From: Allantophomopsis cytisporea | Taxonomy: Eukaryota > Ascomycota > Leotiomycetes > Phacidiales > Phacidiaceae | DNA: 64,000 nt | NCBI GenBank assembly: GCA_024752435.1 | Contig: CP103035.1 | Coordinates: 2,170,001 to 2,234,000, forward strand | Direction of reading: 5' to 3' | Part shown: positions 1-11,531 of the stretch, piece by piece | Layout of the letters: every line of letters starts with the position of its first letter | Numbering within the stretch: the stretch's first letter is position 1 | Made by a program: the position numbers and the translations under genes | The notes under the pieces: model-generated | Seen by the model: only the letters and a program-made list of their open reading frames with translations | The model's database searches: none | What the model was told of the DNA's origin: nothing

Positions 1-239
1 CTGGTGTCACATTTCACAAAAAAGCTAATGCAATATAAAAGTTAAATCGCGCGCGGAGTTCAACTTCTAGTCTTATCTGGAGACTTAAGTGACAATTTAC
101 CTCAATGTGAGCAGCTAGCTCATGTGTTGGAACAACAATGGCGGACCCCTTCAGCTAGTGTTCAAACAAGTACGACTCCCACCACATGTGATAAACATTC
201 TGACAATCCCATAGGTGATTAGAAGATCAACGAGAATGT

Positions 240-1125
240 GAAAGTACGAATCCATGCTCCCACGGATCGATGTCAGGTCGACCTACTGGTTGTAATCTAT
301 CATCAAGGAGGGATATCATCGCTGGTGACTAAGAACTTGAGGATCCAATTTGCAGAATAATTGTACAGAACGTGCCATGCATCCTCACAAGTGTGTATTA
401 CTGACTCGCCCCGCTAAACAAAGTCGACATCAGGGTTGAAGGCAGCTATGGTGCCTTTTTATGGGTTGGTTCATTACCTCTTCAATCTATACTCTAATGC
501 TGATATTTCGTTCAGATAAAGGCTTATCGGCATGCAGCTAAGTGGAACTGCAAGGATACGGCTTATTTCACAATCAGTGTCCTGGCTGGCGGTGTCTTGG
601 TAATGACTGTTGCCGATAAAATTATCCGTAATGGATGAGGCGAATTCGTTCAGGGTATAGTCGCAAGAAGTTCTGACACAGCATAATAGAGAATCCACCC
701 CCGAAGGCACAAGAAGATATACCGATCATCTATTGAGAACGCTAATGATATTCCTTGTGATTGATCGATATTGTATGGAAGCATTTTTTGGTAAGTGTCT
801 TTCAAGTCTAGGATGTTCAATACTAATAGCCTCCCGTGGAAAACAAGGAGCTTCATGTGCTGATTTGAGTAATAGCTTCATCTTCAGCTGATCCCACTGA
901 TGTTGAGATCTTCACTGCGGTTTGCTGAACCTTCACTTGTATCCAGCAGTGTACGTTGCAACTTGTGAGAAGGATGTGGTGCGTGATGATTGGGCTGTTC
1001 TGAAGCATATGTTAAGAGATTCGGGTGTGAAGGTGAAAGGGGTCACTTCCAAGGGAATTCCTTCACTTTTTCCTCATCTTTCAACTAACCGCTGCGGGTA
1101 CAGTGTTCCTCGAGAACGTCATTAA
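240..1125 (+). pseudogene. Decayed alpha/beta-hydrolase fold-3 esterase
   Basis: Translated pieces in changing frames follow the order of fold-3 carboxylesterases/lipases. DLLVVIYHQGG near 275-320 corresponds to the oxyanion-hole HGGG segment, here with Gln in place of Gly. A remnant of the conserved 'EDPICR' stretch lies near 340-360. LAGGVLVMTVADKIIRNG and QGIVA lie near 580-665. VYVATCEKDVVRDD, usual for the C-terminal Asp region, begins near 946, and VFLENVIKE lies near 1100-1122. The pieces are separated by stops and frameshifts, and the Ser of the GDSAGG nucleophile elbow is not preserved. I conclude it is a dead copy. A second, rearranged copy lies at 62735-63070. Confidence 0.7.
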
Positions 1126-1676
1126 GGAGTAAAATTTGTATTGGATTAGTTGGTCAATCCATATTTATTTACTAGAAGTCCTATCGCGAATGTGTCAACA
1201 TTACATAGTACTTAAAGTGCGCCACTTGCCTATACTTGATTCATATGAAACTTTTGGGAGGTCTGGTTCAAGTTGGAATGTATCAGAATGTAGGCCGATG
1301 AGGTATAATATCCCGAGTGATTTGAAACAGCCAACAAGGATAAAAATCATTGAGGTACTAGCCAAGGATCACATACCTTCAGGACATCTGCCGTTGTGGA
1401 TTAATCCGCATCATAGAGCGAGAGTTTACCTCCACTTATCATCCTTCACGCACGGCACTCTTATCAATATATGATTCTGCAAGGAGTAAGACAATATTTC
1501 TCTACTATTTAATATCTGAGTGCCCTTCCCTCACAATGATCTGGCGTATAACATCTTGCATTTTACATCTATACAATTGCCAACAAGCATCAGCGATCTA
1601 TTCTTCATCTCTCAATCTCAAGCCTTCAGTCCTCACCCAATAAATTTTCAAAGTCTACTCTCAAATCATCGACCCG

Positions 1677-2594
1677 ATGGCGCCATTACTCCAAAAGCCT
1701 GGTCCGAATTTCCAGGAACAGGCCGAGGTTTCTGAATCATACACAGAGAGTATACGGACAACAGTCAACGAAGTCGGCTCAAATGACCAGAGGATTTGGT
1801 CTGTAGATCGCGTCATCCAGAGGCTGTGTGACGCTTTGACTTTCGAAGCTACAAAGTTGCTCCGAGAGGGAGTTAGAGTGTTGGTCAACGATTTGGGTTT
1901 GAATGACTCATGGAAATCGTATGTGGAGCGCGTTATCCAGGAGTTCCGTAACGACCAAAAGCTACATCATATTGCAGAAGGACCCGAACTTCTTCCAGAC
2001 CTGAAATATTTTGACTGCCTCATTCGCCTCTACCAGCCCACCAATCGTCTTCTCCCACACAACGGAGATAGAGAAGCGCTCTTAATTGACATGGATCTTG
2101 GATCGGTAGTCAGCGAATTGTCTTTAAGACGTCCGTGGAAGTGGTCTATTGATCGTGTCGTTCAGAAGCTGTCTAGCGCCCTGAATACCAGAGCTGCCCA
2201 ATTACTCCGGACGAAAATTCGAGTGGAAGTCAACACTTTGTTGTTAGATGACCCATGGAAGTGGTCTGTGGAACGTGTTGTCCAGGAGTTTTGTACAGAC
2301 CAAAAGACATGGAGTACCTCGGACAGTCCCAACGCTCTTCCAGACCCAAAGGAGGTTGAAAAGATCATCCGCTTCCAAGAGCTCGACGGTGCAATCCTAC
2401 TACATGATGTGGACGAAGACGTGTTATTACATCTCATGAAGATCGGCTCATGCTTAGCTGCTGCAACTATCATGGCTATCGCTCTCAGACTCCGAAGCTA
2501 CAGCCCATTATACCTAGCAGAAATGGAGAGGGATGCCAGGATCCATAGGCTGATGGTACGTCGAAGAAAGCGTGAATCAAAGGCCAGGGGCTAG
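1677..2594 (+). CDS. SAM-like tandem-repeat protein, unknown function
   Basis: A 305-residue single-exon ORF made of two related halves, residues about 41-145 and 155-275. Each half begins with a W-S-(V/I)-D-R-V-(I/V)-Q segment and repeats it as W-(S)-V-E-R-V-(I/V)-Q-E-F. The second half continues LPDPKEVEKIIRFQELDG and then LLHDVDEDVLLHLM. This is the pattern of the SAM fold in fungal proteins: W-V-x-x-F-C, then E-x-D-G-x-x-LL, then an Ile-rich last helix. The tail (286-305) is strongly basic (RRRKRESKARG). SAM domains mediate protein-protein contacts. No enzymatic domain is visible. A truncated copy of the first half is at 63067-63245. Start is the first ATG of the frame. Confidence 0.6.
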   Translation: MAPLLQKPGPNFQEQAEVSESYTESIRTTVNEVGSNDQRIWSVDRVIQRLCDALTFEATKLLREGVRVLVNDLGLNDSWKSYVERVIQEFRNDQKLHHIAEGPELLPDLKYFDCLIRLYQPTNRLLPHNGDREALLIDMDLGSVVSELSLRRPWKWSIDRVVQKLSSALNTRAAQLLRTKIRVEVNTLLLDDPWKWSVERVVQEFCTDQKTWSTSDSPNALPDPKEVEKIIRFQELDGAILLHDVDEDVLLHLMKIGSCLAAATIMAIALRLRSYSPLYLAEMERDARIHRLMVRRRKRESKARG

Positions 2595-3489
2595 GAACCA
2601 TGTACAATAGTCAAGTGTTGGATAATCGGCTGAAAGAAGGCTTTACTATTGAGTCTCAAATCAGGGAGGATACATATGTCACATATATATATGGCTAAGC
2701 AAGCTTAGGGTCTTACAAACCATTATCAAGATAAACTCAAGTGAATATACGTACACTCTTACCTTTGCAACCAGGTTACGTGTCCGGAAGGGTTCTTCAG
2801 ATATGATTTCTGGCCCCGCAGATTCAAGTGCCGCTCAAGTTCTCAGTAAAACATGATATTGGCAGATTCTCAAGTTGCAAGTGAGCCAGTGTTACAGGAT
2901 CCAAGACATACGAGATATGAACGGATTGAGCATAATGAGTGCAAGCGTAGAGTTGGTATAGCGGGTAACAGATAGGATCGATGTTGAGTCACCTGGTCTG
3001 AGGCAGGATAGTATTATACACTGTTCAGTACGGATGCTTGTCCATATCAAGTAAGATGAAACATGATGAGGGGAAGCGAATAAAAACATCTAGCATACAT
3101 CGAGACCTCAAAAGTGGGAGGGTGAAGAGCAACTTGAAGCGTATGATTACGAATGAGCCTAGTTTTTCGACAAAGTCATAGCAAGTACATGATTGATACC
3201 TACAATTTGAGCTCGAAGCACATGGATATTCTGCAGTCAGATCCCAGCGATAGCTGATAAGTCAGTCCCTATTCTCTTGAATGGCCTTGAACTCTGCCGT
3301 ATCGGGTGGGAGTCTCCGGTGTTGTATCAGAGATAGGAGACTTGAATTTTAAATATGAAAAGGACCCACTGATTGGGGCTGAGTAATTATTCATCCAGCA
3401 GTCGAAGCAAGTACAAAAGGTCAGCATCATCCGCGATTCATCCTTCACTTCCAGTCCTAATTTCCATTTCATTCGGATACTACAACAAA
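2595..3489. other. Intergenic, nothing recognised
   Basis: AT-rich spacer between the SAM-like gene and the first RING gene. Short ORFs only, none with a family signature or believable exon structure. The last 150 bases are the likely promoter and leader of the RING gene. Confidence 0.5.
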
Positions 3490-4447
3490 ATGACTATCTC
3501 CTCTCACATCGATCTTCTTTGGGATCCCTATACCATTCTCTCCGTGGATCCTCAAAACAATGTCACCTGTATCGGCAGTACCCTCAAGAAGTCCGTTTGC
3601 CGTTGTCGTGTCTCGAAGCAAAATCGTCTGAAAGCGAAATCGGATATTGACAGCATAGCAGAGCTGGATAGATCATCAGATGAAGTGCAACAAAAGCTCA
3701 CCGGTCTTGCTGCTTTGCTACTATGTCGGCGTTATCATCAAGACCAGGCCTCAGAATTGGCAAATCTATGGCTTTCCAAAATCACAGCTAGCTGTCTTAC
3801 AGCTGATCAGCCACCTCCTGAGGAATGTCCGATCTTGGTATCGTCTGCGATAACGGCTCCAGTGACGGTGGAGCCGTTACAAAGTATACTAAGGAACGAT
3901 CGCTCACTGAACCCATTGAGGCCTATACGAAGACAAAATTCCACACCCGCTCCTATTCCTATGCCATCCACCCGATCCAGCCGTTCCCAGACCAATTCGT
4001 TAGGTGTACCAAGTGTATCCTTGGGTGTTGCAGCTACGCCAATCCGACAGAACCAAAATCATCGGAGGGCTCTTGGTCCCTCTTGGCCATTAGATAGTAT
4101 GCCTCCAACATCTCGAACAGATTCAGTGCCTTCTGATCTTGAAGCAACTATGTCTGCCTCGGAAATCCTCGCAGAGGAAGAAGACTGCGGCATCTGTACC
4201 GAAGCGTTCATGATAGGAGGAATTAGAGAGAAGTGCCTAAGCTGCCACAAGCACCTTCATCCAGTATGTTGGGATACATGGAAGAGTATTGCTGAGAGAC
4301 CCTCGTGTCCTTATTGGTAAGTTCTCAATGATACCTTGAATAGTACCTAAGCTGATGTGTTGTTTCAACTATTATAGTCGATCTATGAGGGGATTTTCAA
4401 CCGTTCGACATGGGCTTCGAAATCGTGAAAGGGTGCGATATGTTTAA
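3490..4447 (+). CDS. RING-type zinc finger protein, copy 1
   Basis: Two exons, 3490-4316 and 4378-4447, about 298 residues. The start ATG was chosen because the sequence from it (MTISSHIDLLWDPYTILSVD) aligns from the first residue with the paralog at 58389. The N-terminal domain has C-x-G-x-T-L-K-K-x-x-C-x-C-R-V-S followed by Arg/Ala-rich helix and LLCRR-(Y/F)-HQ. It resembles the domain that precedes GIY-YIG-like T5orf172 modules in fungal proteins (inference). The middle is Ser/Pro-rich. The C-terminus is a RING: CGICTEAF, CLSCHKHLHPVCW, then CPYC. The intron interrupts the Cys codon of CPYC, so exon 1 read alone ends falsely in CPYW-stop. A role as ubiquitin ligase is plausible; the substrate is unknown. 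Confidence 0.8.
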
Positions 4448-5039
4448 CGGATGTGTAGGACGAGGATATCGAGCGAAGGTATTTTCAGCCAAACATATCA
4501 TATCAGCCTCCTCTTCCAGACAATACCAAAGTGTTGCATTTTATTGCATCTTATCATGGAATTTAAAGCAAATTTACTGCACTCTGATATAATCCAACTT
4601 CCCATTGCAATTCGGTTCAGTAAAAATTGTATTTGAAGAGCTGACAAGCTTACATAGCATATTCAATGTTATTTTTTCTGTGGAGCAGAAGGAAGGATCC
4701 CAGTTTGTGTCTCCCAGTACGTGTTTTCTAACATCTGGGTATGATGCTGACAGTGTCATTGCTTCCAAAGAGAGGCCAAGGGTCCTACTTCGATCTCTTC
4801 TCTTCTCTATCTTTCACCAGTCGTTCGTAAGCCACCTTACCATACTTAGCTTCAAACTCTTCGTCTGTAAAACAATAAGTTTAAACCAGAAGGGTTTCAT
4901 AGACCTATTGATATACTTTTCTATCAGCTGGATTCATGGACATAAATTCTTCAGCCATTGATCGATATGAGGAGTTACTTCAGCAGGCACACTATGAAGT
5001 ATATTAGTAGCAGGTAGAACCTATGGCGCTCTTCTTTAC
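4448..5039. other. Intergenic, nothing recognised
   Basis: Spacer without a recognisable gene. A 118-codon plus-strand ORF at 4605-4961 has no family pattern and looks like a chance ORF. Confidence 0.4.
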
Positions 5040-5471
5040 TTACAGCTCTTCATCATTCCACTTATAGAGTAGCATCGTACAATCCTCAGACTCGGCAGTG
5101 CCATTACTAATGACAATGAAGCACCTTTGATTCGGGTTAAAGGAAGCGCCTTCATATGTAAGACGATCGCCCTTAGATTCATCAAAATCTCGAGTCCAGA
5201 CCGTTTGACAGCATTTGTTCACCACCAACGTGATCTTTCCTTCACCTTCACCAGTCATTACATCAAATTTGGACATGAAAAGAATGCGGTACCCATTGTG
5301 TTCTGCCTTGACTAGATTGATGTACCGGAGACACGAGACGCAATGGGTATCAATCATTTTATATACGATAGCATTGAAAGTCTCGCTTAACAAGTTGAAT
5401 CCCTGCATAAAATTCCCTGCAGTCAATAATCCTCTGCCACCCTCCCCGAACTGGTGTGCCCTGCATCCCAT
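5040..5471 (-). CDS. Hypothetical protein, weakly supported
   Basis: 143-codon ORF with ATG start and a balanced composition (LTAGNFMQGFNLLSETFNAI, then KITLVVNKCCQTVWTRDF). I do not recognise the family, and no intron or paralog supports it. It could be the last exon of a longer minus-strand gene or a chance ORF; the opposite strand also has a long ORF here (5215-5634). Confidence 0.3.
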   Translation of the reverse strand: MGCRAHQFGEGGRGLLTAGNFMQGFNLLSETFNAIVYKMIDTHCVSCLRYINLVKAEHNGYRILFMSKFDVMTGEGEGKITLVVNKCCQTVWTRDFDESKGDRLTYEGASFNPNQRCFIVISNGTAESEDCTMLLYKWNDEEL

Positions 5472-6031
5472 TCAGCTTGTCGGTGTTATTGCAGCTTTGA
5501 GATTGGCTCCCCATCACTACCTAGGACTTGCGAATGTAGAAAAAAGGAAGATACAGGCTGAGGGCATTCGATCAACGATCGTGGGTTATCTAGTTACTGG
5601 ATCTTACAAATGCATCAAATCGAAAAAGCATTAGCGGAGCTGGACGTATCTCAGTCTCTCAGCGACTTCGTCGAACAAGACTGCGAAATACGGGAGATTA
5701 TTTTGGATTATACAGATTCAAACTTGTAAGACTAAACCATTTCCTCGTAATCTTCGATGCACAATGTGTTGACCAAGTGCAGTGATACTCCGAATGTCAA
5801 CTTAGACAATCGCAGGGTAGGTGATGACGCCTAAGTTCCCGGTAAAAAGCCAGCACATATAAAAATTGTGATATAGAGACACAATACATATAAATTACTC
5901 GCCTACAAAAAGCTGATACAAACTAATAGAGACTCTGGAAGAGGACTGCTACGACGAGACTTTCATCATTAGCAGAATGTGCAACGACCTTGTCACAACA
6001 TTACCCGTCGAGGATTGAGGGTCATGTAATT
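5472..6031. other. Intergenic upstream of HMG-box gene
   Basis: No gene recognised. It contains the presumed promoter and leader of the gene starting at 6032. Confidence 0.4.
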
Positions 6032-6632
6032 ATGGCTACCCAAGATGGTAACAACAAAGATGGTGCTGTTCCAGGCTACATGCAGGAGAGAGGAAAAAGG
6101 GAACATGGACAGCATCCCAAGGTACGTGCACATACTCTGTGCCTCCAAATTTCGAGAAGCACGTTGTAGCACCTATGTTCCACTGAGGACTGATCAGTCT
6201 CAGCTTGACCAGCACGCGCCAGAGCGGCCACCCTCCGCCTATCTCCTCTTTTCGAATGGTAATCTATGCATTCTTATATGAGATATATTCCTCACTTGCT
6301 CCGTATCGGATTCAGCCACAATGACTGACCTGTGATTAGAAATGCGCGATAGTCTCAAATATGGATATTTGTCGTTCACTGAAATTGCAAAGCTAATTGG
6401 AGAGCACTGGCAGAACTTGTCACCATCCGAAAGGGAGCCATATCAAATCCGAGCGTCTGTTGACAAAGAGCGATACACTAGAAAACTTGCGGAGTACAAG
6501 GAGACCGATTATTATATGCAATACAGCCGATACCTTGTCGACTTGAAGACAAAGCAGATGAGCCAGGAAGGTAGGCTTTGGTTCTTGTGGTGGTTGAAGT
6601 AGATGCTAACAGTTGTATTAGACGGGCATTAG
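6032..6632 (+). CDS. HMG-box DNA-binding protein
   Basis: Four exons are proposed: 6032-6121, 6198-6258, 6340-6570 and 6622-6632, all with GT-AG borders and matching phases, giving about 130 residues. The HMG box starts at ERPPSAYLLFSN and continues across the second intron as EMRDSLKYGYLSFTEIAKL, then IGEHWQNLSPSEREPY, then KERYTRKLAEYKETDYY. The P-P-S-A-Y-x-L-F start, the W of helix 2 and the basic/aromatic helix 3 are in place. HMG-box proteins bend DNA and act in chromatin or transcription in the nucleus. The acceptor of exon 2 could instead be 6 bases downstream, also in frame. Nothing in the gene identifies a mating-type locus. Confidence 0.75.
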
Positions 6633-6947
6633 CAACCAGAGCGTGAGCAATTAAGGGGTGGCAGTGAATGTGGGAAGCCTGGATTACTGGATAGTGGCAA
6701 GTCAGGCACTAGTTAAACACGTATAGGCTGAATATCAGCACTTGCTACTGTCCAAAAATCCCGTATTTGCTTTTGCTCTAAGCCTTTACACCCTGTTCAG
6801 AATTCATAATCTTGAGACGCAACTTAGTTGTTATTGCGATATTCGATCAGAAATATGCTTGGGCCTTTCCTTCTGTTTTTTACAGTGAAATGTGAAAGTT
6901 TGATTTTTCAAGTCAATGTAATCCAAGTCGCTGGAACCGACATCGAA

Positions 6948-7148
6948 GTCAGGTACCTAAAGCTCCAAAGAAAGATTGCTTCACTAGAGAAAACACGTCA
7001 CGAGATCAAGAAGCAGTACTGTCGGGACTATTCCTACTACAATTACAACGAGGCAATGAAGAGGCAGCTTGATAAGCCCCCGATGAAAGAACACATTGAA
7101 CCTCTCGTGCAACATCGGCTCCCTGAGCGGACTCATGTGACCTTCTAA
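6948..7148 (+). pseudogene. Possible DUF3435/FluG-type C-terminal fragment
   Basis: About 65 residues with a coiled helix (LKLQRKIASLEKTRHEIKKQ) and then VQHRLPERTHV. The helix-plus-(E)ER-x-x-V order resembles the stretch ending YELQERAAVVELMF in the DUF3435 gene at 17-19.5 kb. No catalytic part remains and the frame ends 4 residues later. Read as a relic; it could also be an unrelated small exon. Confidence 0.3.
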
Positions 7149-7810
7149 GGACGATGACACACACAGCATAGTCGCTCACCGGATTCGTGCTATCAACACA
7201 ATGACACCACACCAATCTACCAGTAGATATCGTGTCATTCCCGTACACATTAGCGTAAGTGTAGACTCCACTACTGTAAGTCGTGCAAATGCACTTGCAC
7301 GATGTTGTGCTTTCTCCATACATTCGCTTCGACGGTAGAGCAACGGCAAGCAGGCAGTGACTAGAGCTTGTGCTTGCAAGATAATCACGTGACTGTATGC
7401 TCGATGTCAGTCGTCTTCGGACAGCCTCATCACCGAGCTTCAACGAGCAGCTCCATCTAGAAGTAGATCGAGACACTTACCCCGATTATCTTCTCAGCCG
7501 ATCTGTCTATGGACAATAATGGTATAACAAAACATGTGACCAATGTGTCCTTACCCCTCGATAAGTATCACTGGTGATACATGTTTTGGCCGTTCATCAT
7601 TCTTTAGGACATGTGCAAGACTTGGTGGACTCACCACCAAAAAACTCACGACAATGAAATTTATCGAAACGTTACACCCTCGTACTTGCTGCTACTGATT
7701 ACTAATTATCCAGAGTATGAAACTTGACAAGCGGTAAGTTCTCAATGCTTTCGTATTCACTCTCAACTAATCTTCTCTGCACTACACTTTGCTAGTATCA
7801 AAACGTCGTG
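7149..7810. other. Intergenic, nothing firm
   Basis: A 156-codon minus-strand ORF (7006-7476) exists but lacks any family pattern. The last 100 bases are the likely leader of the F-box-like gene. Confidence 0.35.
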
Positions 7811-8968
7811 ATGTCTACAACACCAGAGAATGCGATAGCCTTTAAAACATTTCACACCTCTACGCAGTGTCTTCCCCAGGAATTGACGGACCGTATTGTA
7901 CAACTAGCAACTCGTGGTAATTCACCACTAGGCGCTCGCAATGTACAGTACCCAGCTCTCACAGCCACCTGTCGTTCATTCCGGACGGCTTTCCTCGACC
8001 AACGCACAGGCGTTCCGTGCCCACCATACACGTCCTCTTCCCATCACATCCCTAGATCGCTTCCTCGATGGATTGATCGCACTGAACAGAGACTTCCAAG
8101 AGATCATCGACCCCGAATGGGCGAGAGTCTGCACTTCCCCGATCTGAAGTCCATTATCGACTTCTTCGAGAACGGTCCGGGGCGTCTGCATGCCGACCAC
8201 GATCGGGATTGCGCACGATGCGATCAGATGCCGCTTCTCAACACCGTCGGGAAAATCAAATACATCTCCGTTTGTTACATCGACTCACAAGATGCCTTCC
8301 CGTGCAATTTCACTTCTGTTTTCGCCTATGAGGCCTTCGAAACGCTCGTGTACAATCTGCACCAGATGGAGGTACAAAGACTTCGGATTCGATTCCACGG
8401 TTACCGTGAGGTGCGAGACATCGATTCACCCGGCATTTGGAGTCTGTTGAAGATCAGGAATCTACCTACACTCATTCTGGATGGGCGTCGTAATTGGGTA
8501 GAGCCATGGATTCGAAAGACTCTACAAGATCGCACTCGGTGGGCCAGTGATCGTCCATGGACGCCATTGGGATCAGAGGAACCTGGTCCGGGTGACTGGC
8601 GAGAGCGTGTGCGGCTGAGGCCTCATATTAGTGTCAATCGAGCCCAATACACTTGGCTCGACAAGAGATATCGGTTCCTGCAGCACAATGGACTTCGTCG
8701 TGCCCGTAACCTTGCAGCCCGCGCAACAACTCGAAGCCGGCTCGTAGCATCTCCGAGGTCTCCCAGACGTGGCGAACTTCTCCAGGCTGCGAGGAGTGAG
8801 ATCTCGGTTGATGAACTGAGAGCCCGCGCTGCTCGCTCAGCCCAGGAAGAGGCCAAGGGGGCGAGGGAACTGATGAGTGCTGATACCGTAATCTGGGCAC
8901 AGAGGAAGTTGCTGCTGGATAATTTTACATCGAATCAGACTTGTGGGGCTTCAGCGGCATATTGCTGA
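7811..8968 (+). CDS. F-box-like protein with possible internal frameshifts
   Basis: About 385 residues. Near the N-terminus, CLPQELTDRIVQLA followed by YPALTATCRSFR has the look of a fungal F-box (L-P-x-E-(L/I)-x-x-(R/I)-I), which would link a target to an SCF ubiquitin ligase. The C-terminal third is Arg/Ala-rich and helical. Between about 8000 and 8130 the reading frame is unlikely (Pro/Arg/His-rich), while the next frame gives a convincing ITSLDRFLDGLIALNRDF and then IIDPEWARV, after which the original frame resumes with FPDLKSIIDFF. Two compensating indels, real or from sequencing, would explain this. The preceding in-frame GTG was not used as start. Confidence 0.5.
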   Translation: MSTTPENAIAFKTFHTSTQCLPQELTDRIVQLATRGNSPLGARNVQYPALTATCRSFRTAFLDQRTGVPCPPYTSSSHHIPRSLPRWIDRTEQRLPRDHRPRMGESLHFPDLKSIIDFFENGPGRLHADHDRDCARCDQMPLLNTVGKIKYISVCYIDSQDAFPCNFTSVFAYEAFETLVYNLHQMEVQRLRIRFHGYREVRDIDSPGIWSLLKIRNLPTLILDGRRNWVEPWIRKTLQDRTRWASDRPWTPLGSEEPGPGDWRERVRLRPHISVNRAQYTWLDKRYRFLQHNGLRRARNLAARATTRSRLVASPRSPRRGELLQAARSEISVDELRARAARSAQEEAKGARELMSADTVIWAQRKLLLDNFTSNQTCGASAAYC

Positions 8969-9172
8969 TGGAATTGATCATCCTCTCTTGTTGTAGGGGA
9001 TCTTTGAGATCTGGATTGGAATGAATTGGCCGGTTTTGAATTATCAGATGACCCCATATAGCTTTTCCATGTGAATGGGCCAGCGAGATACATTGTGAGA
9101 GCCTAGGAATACCAAGTTGACCATGCAAAAAATCCACTCTACAATTTACTCTCCTTTTGCTCAGATTACTGC

Positions 9173-11531
9173 ATGCATGCCCACCATCAGTACTATCTAA
9201 GAGTACATGAGCTTGTATATCACTACATCACGAAGTTGTTATCAAATATTATCTTCTCATCGTTCTTTTGGCACTCTAGCTACGCAGAAGAACAGGCGCA
9301 GCGAGAACGTCAAGGCCGCCAGACGGCAGAACGAAAAACACGGCCAACGTCATTTACGAAGTATTTAGAGTACTGTCACATTCTACTTTACTTGCCGCTT
9401 CAAGTCCAACACGATAAGAGTCAAAGTACGAAGGGCTCCATCACAGGCGTAAAGGACAAGCCATGTCCAACCTTCATCAAGCCTTGGAAAGAGTTCCCAA
9501 CAATTCACCGCGATTGTTTCAAACATGTCTCGGCACACTTCTCTCCCGACCAAGAGCATTTCAGCAGTCCGCAATACCTTGAGGAGCACGGAATTAATCG
9601 TTGCAGTAAACCTATCGCGAGCGAGAGAGACCTCGAACTGCATCAGCATGTAACTGTGGAAGAGTCGATTTCTGCCATCATTTCCAAACTTCAGAAGAAT
9701 GAGGCTGCTCGCAAAGACCTGCCCGTGAAGGATGGAATCGACTTTGAGAATCACATCAATACGCTGAGCGATGAGAATGAGGAGGTTCAGGAAGGCATTC
9801 AAAATCTAGAAATCTCTGGACCACCAGCAACCAAACGTACGAATTCGAAACCCGGACCAGCCGATCGAATATTTGTGTACAAGACCGCAGATGATTCTCG
9901 GAAACTCTGCATGCTCATCGAGTACAAAGCCCCACACAAAGTGTCCGTCAAAAATCTCCGTGCAGGACTTCTGCGCGCAGACAAAGGCTCATTGAACATC
10001 TACAAGGATGTCATTAACCGTGCAACCATTCCAAACTCGCCAGACCCCAACAATTCTTCACATGACGAGCCACATACCAAATTTAATCACAGGTCAGAGT
10101 GGCTGGTAGCAGCCATCGCGACACAAACTTACAGCTACATGATAACCAGTGGTCTTGAGTATAGTTACTTTACCCAGGGTGAAGCGTACATAGCCTTTCG
10201 CATCCAAGAGCATGAGCCGCACACCCTCTACTATCATCTGATAGAACCCAAACGCGAGGCCCATATTCATGGTGAAGAAAATATCGCTCTGTTACACAGC
10301 TATCAGCCAGGCCTTGACCATTTGCCTACTGGCACTTGGTTCGACTCCATACAATCATGCATGGCGCAAATCTACCCTGGAATCAGCTCACCGGGCCACC
10401 ATAGATCCCGAGATGATTTTAAGCCAGCTTTCAGAAGAGGAACGAGAGTCAACACCTTCACCATCTGCGTTTTTGACCGATCCCGAAAATGACAGTCCTT
10501 TTGTAGAACGATCGCCGATAAATTTGCGGAGAAAATATCAGACGAGGAAAACATGCGCCAGCAATGAGTTGCAGAGAAACAACCGGCAAAATCCAAATGA
10601 CTCATCAGACGAGACCCCAGATGCCGATACACCAAGCAAGCGGAAGACGCTAGCAAAAGCCCCAACGAGCACAAGGCAGCTTCGCTCGCATACCAAAAAT
10701 ACAAAAGACACAAAAGACACAAAAGACACAAGTGCTAAGAAAGAAGGTAGTCAGAAGAGATATTGTACGCAAGAATGCTTACTGGGCCTTGTTCAGCGCG
10801 GGCTTCTTGATGAGACGTGTCCCAATGTGGACGCTCATCGGGCCTTCAGATTTGGCAATTATCACGCTATCGATCAGAAGACTTTCACCAGAGAGGTGTC
10901 ACACCAACTCGATAGAACCCACGACGAGGACTGTGAGCCGCTTGGCAAACAGGGAACGCGGGGTGCGCTGTTCAGGTTGACTCTGCAGTCATACGGATAT
11001 GTCTTTGTTGCGAAGGGAACTGTGTTGGCTTTTACCTGCGATTTAAAGCATGAGGCTCAGGTATATCGTCACCTACAAGACATTCAAGGGGATGCCATTC
11101 CTGTGTACATCGGCAGTGTTGACCTGCAACATTGTTACTTCTTGGACGCAGGGGTCCGGATAGTACATATGTTGCTAATGTCCTGGGGAGGTGAAGCTTT
11201 CCATGGGGATTCTATTTCCAGTCTAGACACCAGAAGGCGAAAATGTGTAAAAGACGCCACGAGGCAACTAGAAGCTTATGGAGTCAAGCACCGCGATATC
11301 AGACCGCCCAATGTTCTACGGAATCCGAACACTGATAAAGTAATGTTGATTGATTTTGAGAGATCAGTCATTGAGCCTCGAAGAGAGGCTTTGAAGGAGA
11401 TATCGAATCAGACGCGGAAACGACGATTGTCTATCGAAAAGACACCTTTCTCCGATTCCTCCAACCTTACGGCTGAGCGATGCTCTCAGCAACAATTCCC
11501 ATGCGCGAAACGTAGAAGGATTCCAGTTTGA
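9173..11531 (+). pseudogene. Large fungal kinase-like gene, one frameshift
   Basis: Two overlapping frames give one known fungal architecture. Frame 1 (9173-about 10380) has VQHDKSQSTKGSI, QHVTVEESISAIISKL, GIDFENHINTLSDENEE, a nuclease/kinase-like IEYKAPHKVSVKNLRAGLL and the LEYSYFTQGEAYIAF segment. Frame 2 (about 10380-11531) has YCTQECLLGLVQRGLLDE, GYVFVAKG, and the degenerate kinase catalytic loop KHRDIRPPNVL followed by MLIDFERS. No good GT-AG intron fits the 10330-10420 junction, so I infer a single-base indel there. The tandem ACAAAAGACACAAAAGAC tract near 10700 encodes a KDTKDT stretch. Function in the family is unproven. A decayed copy lies at 40620-41245. It may still be functional if the frameshift is a sequence error. 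Confidence 0.65.

Noticed and set aside
7006..7476. 156-codon minus-strand ORF
   Set aside because: Cys/Ser-rich, no domain, overlaps the DUF3435-like fragment on the other strand; no intron or homolog support.
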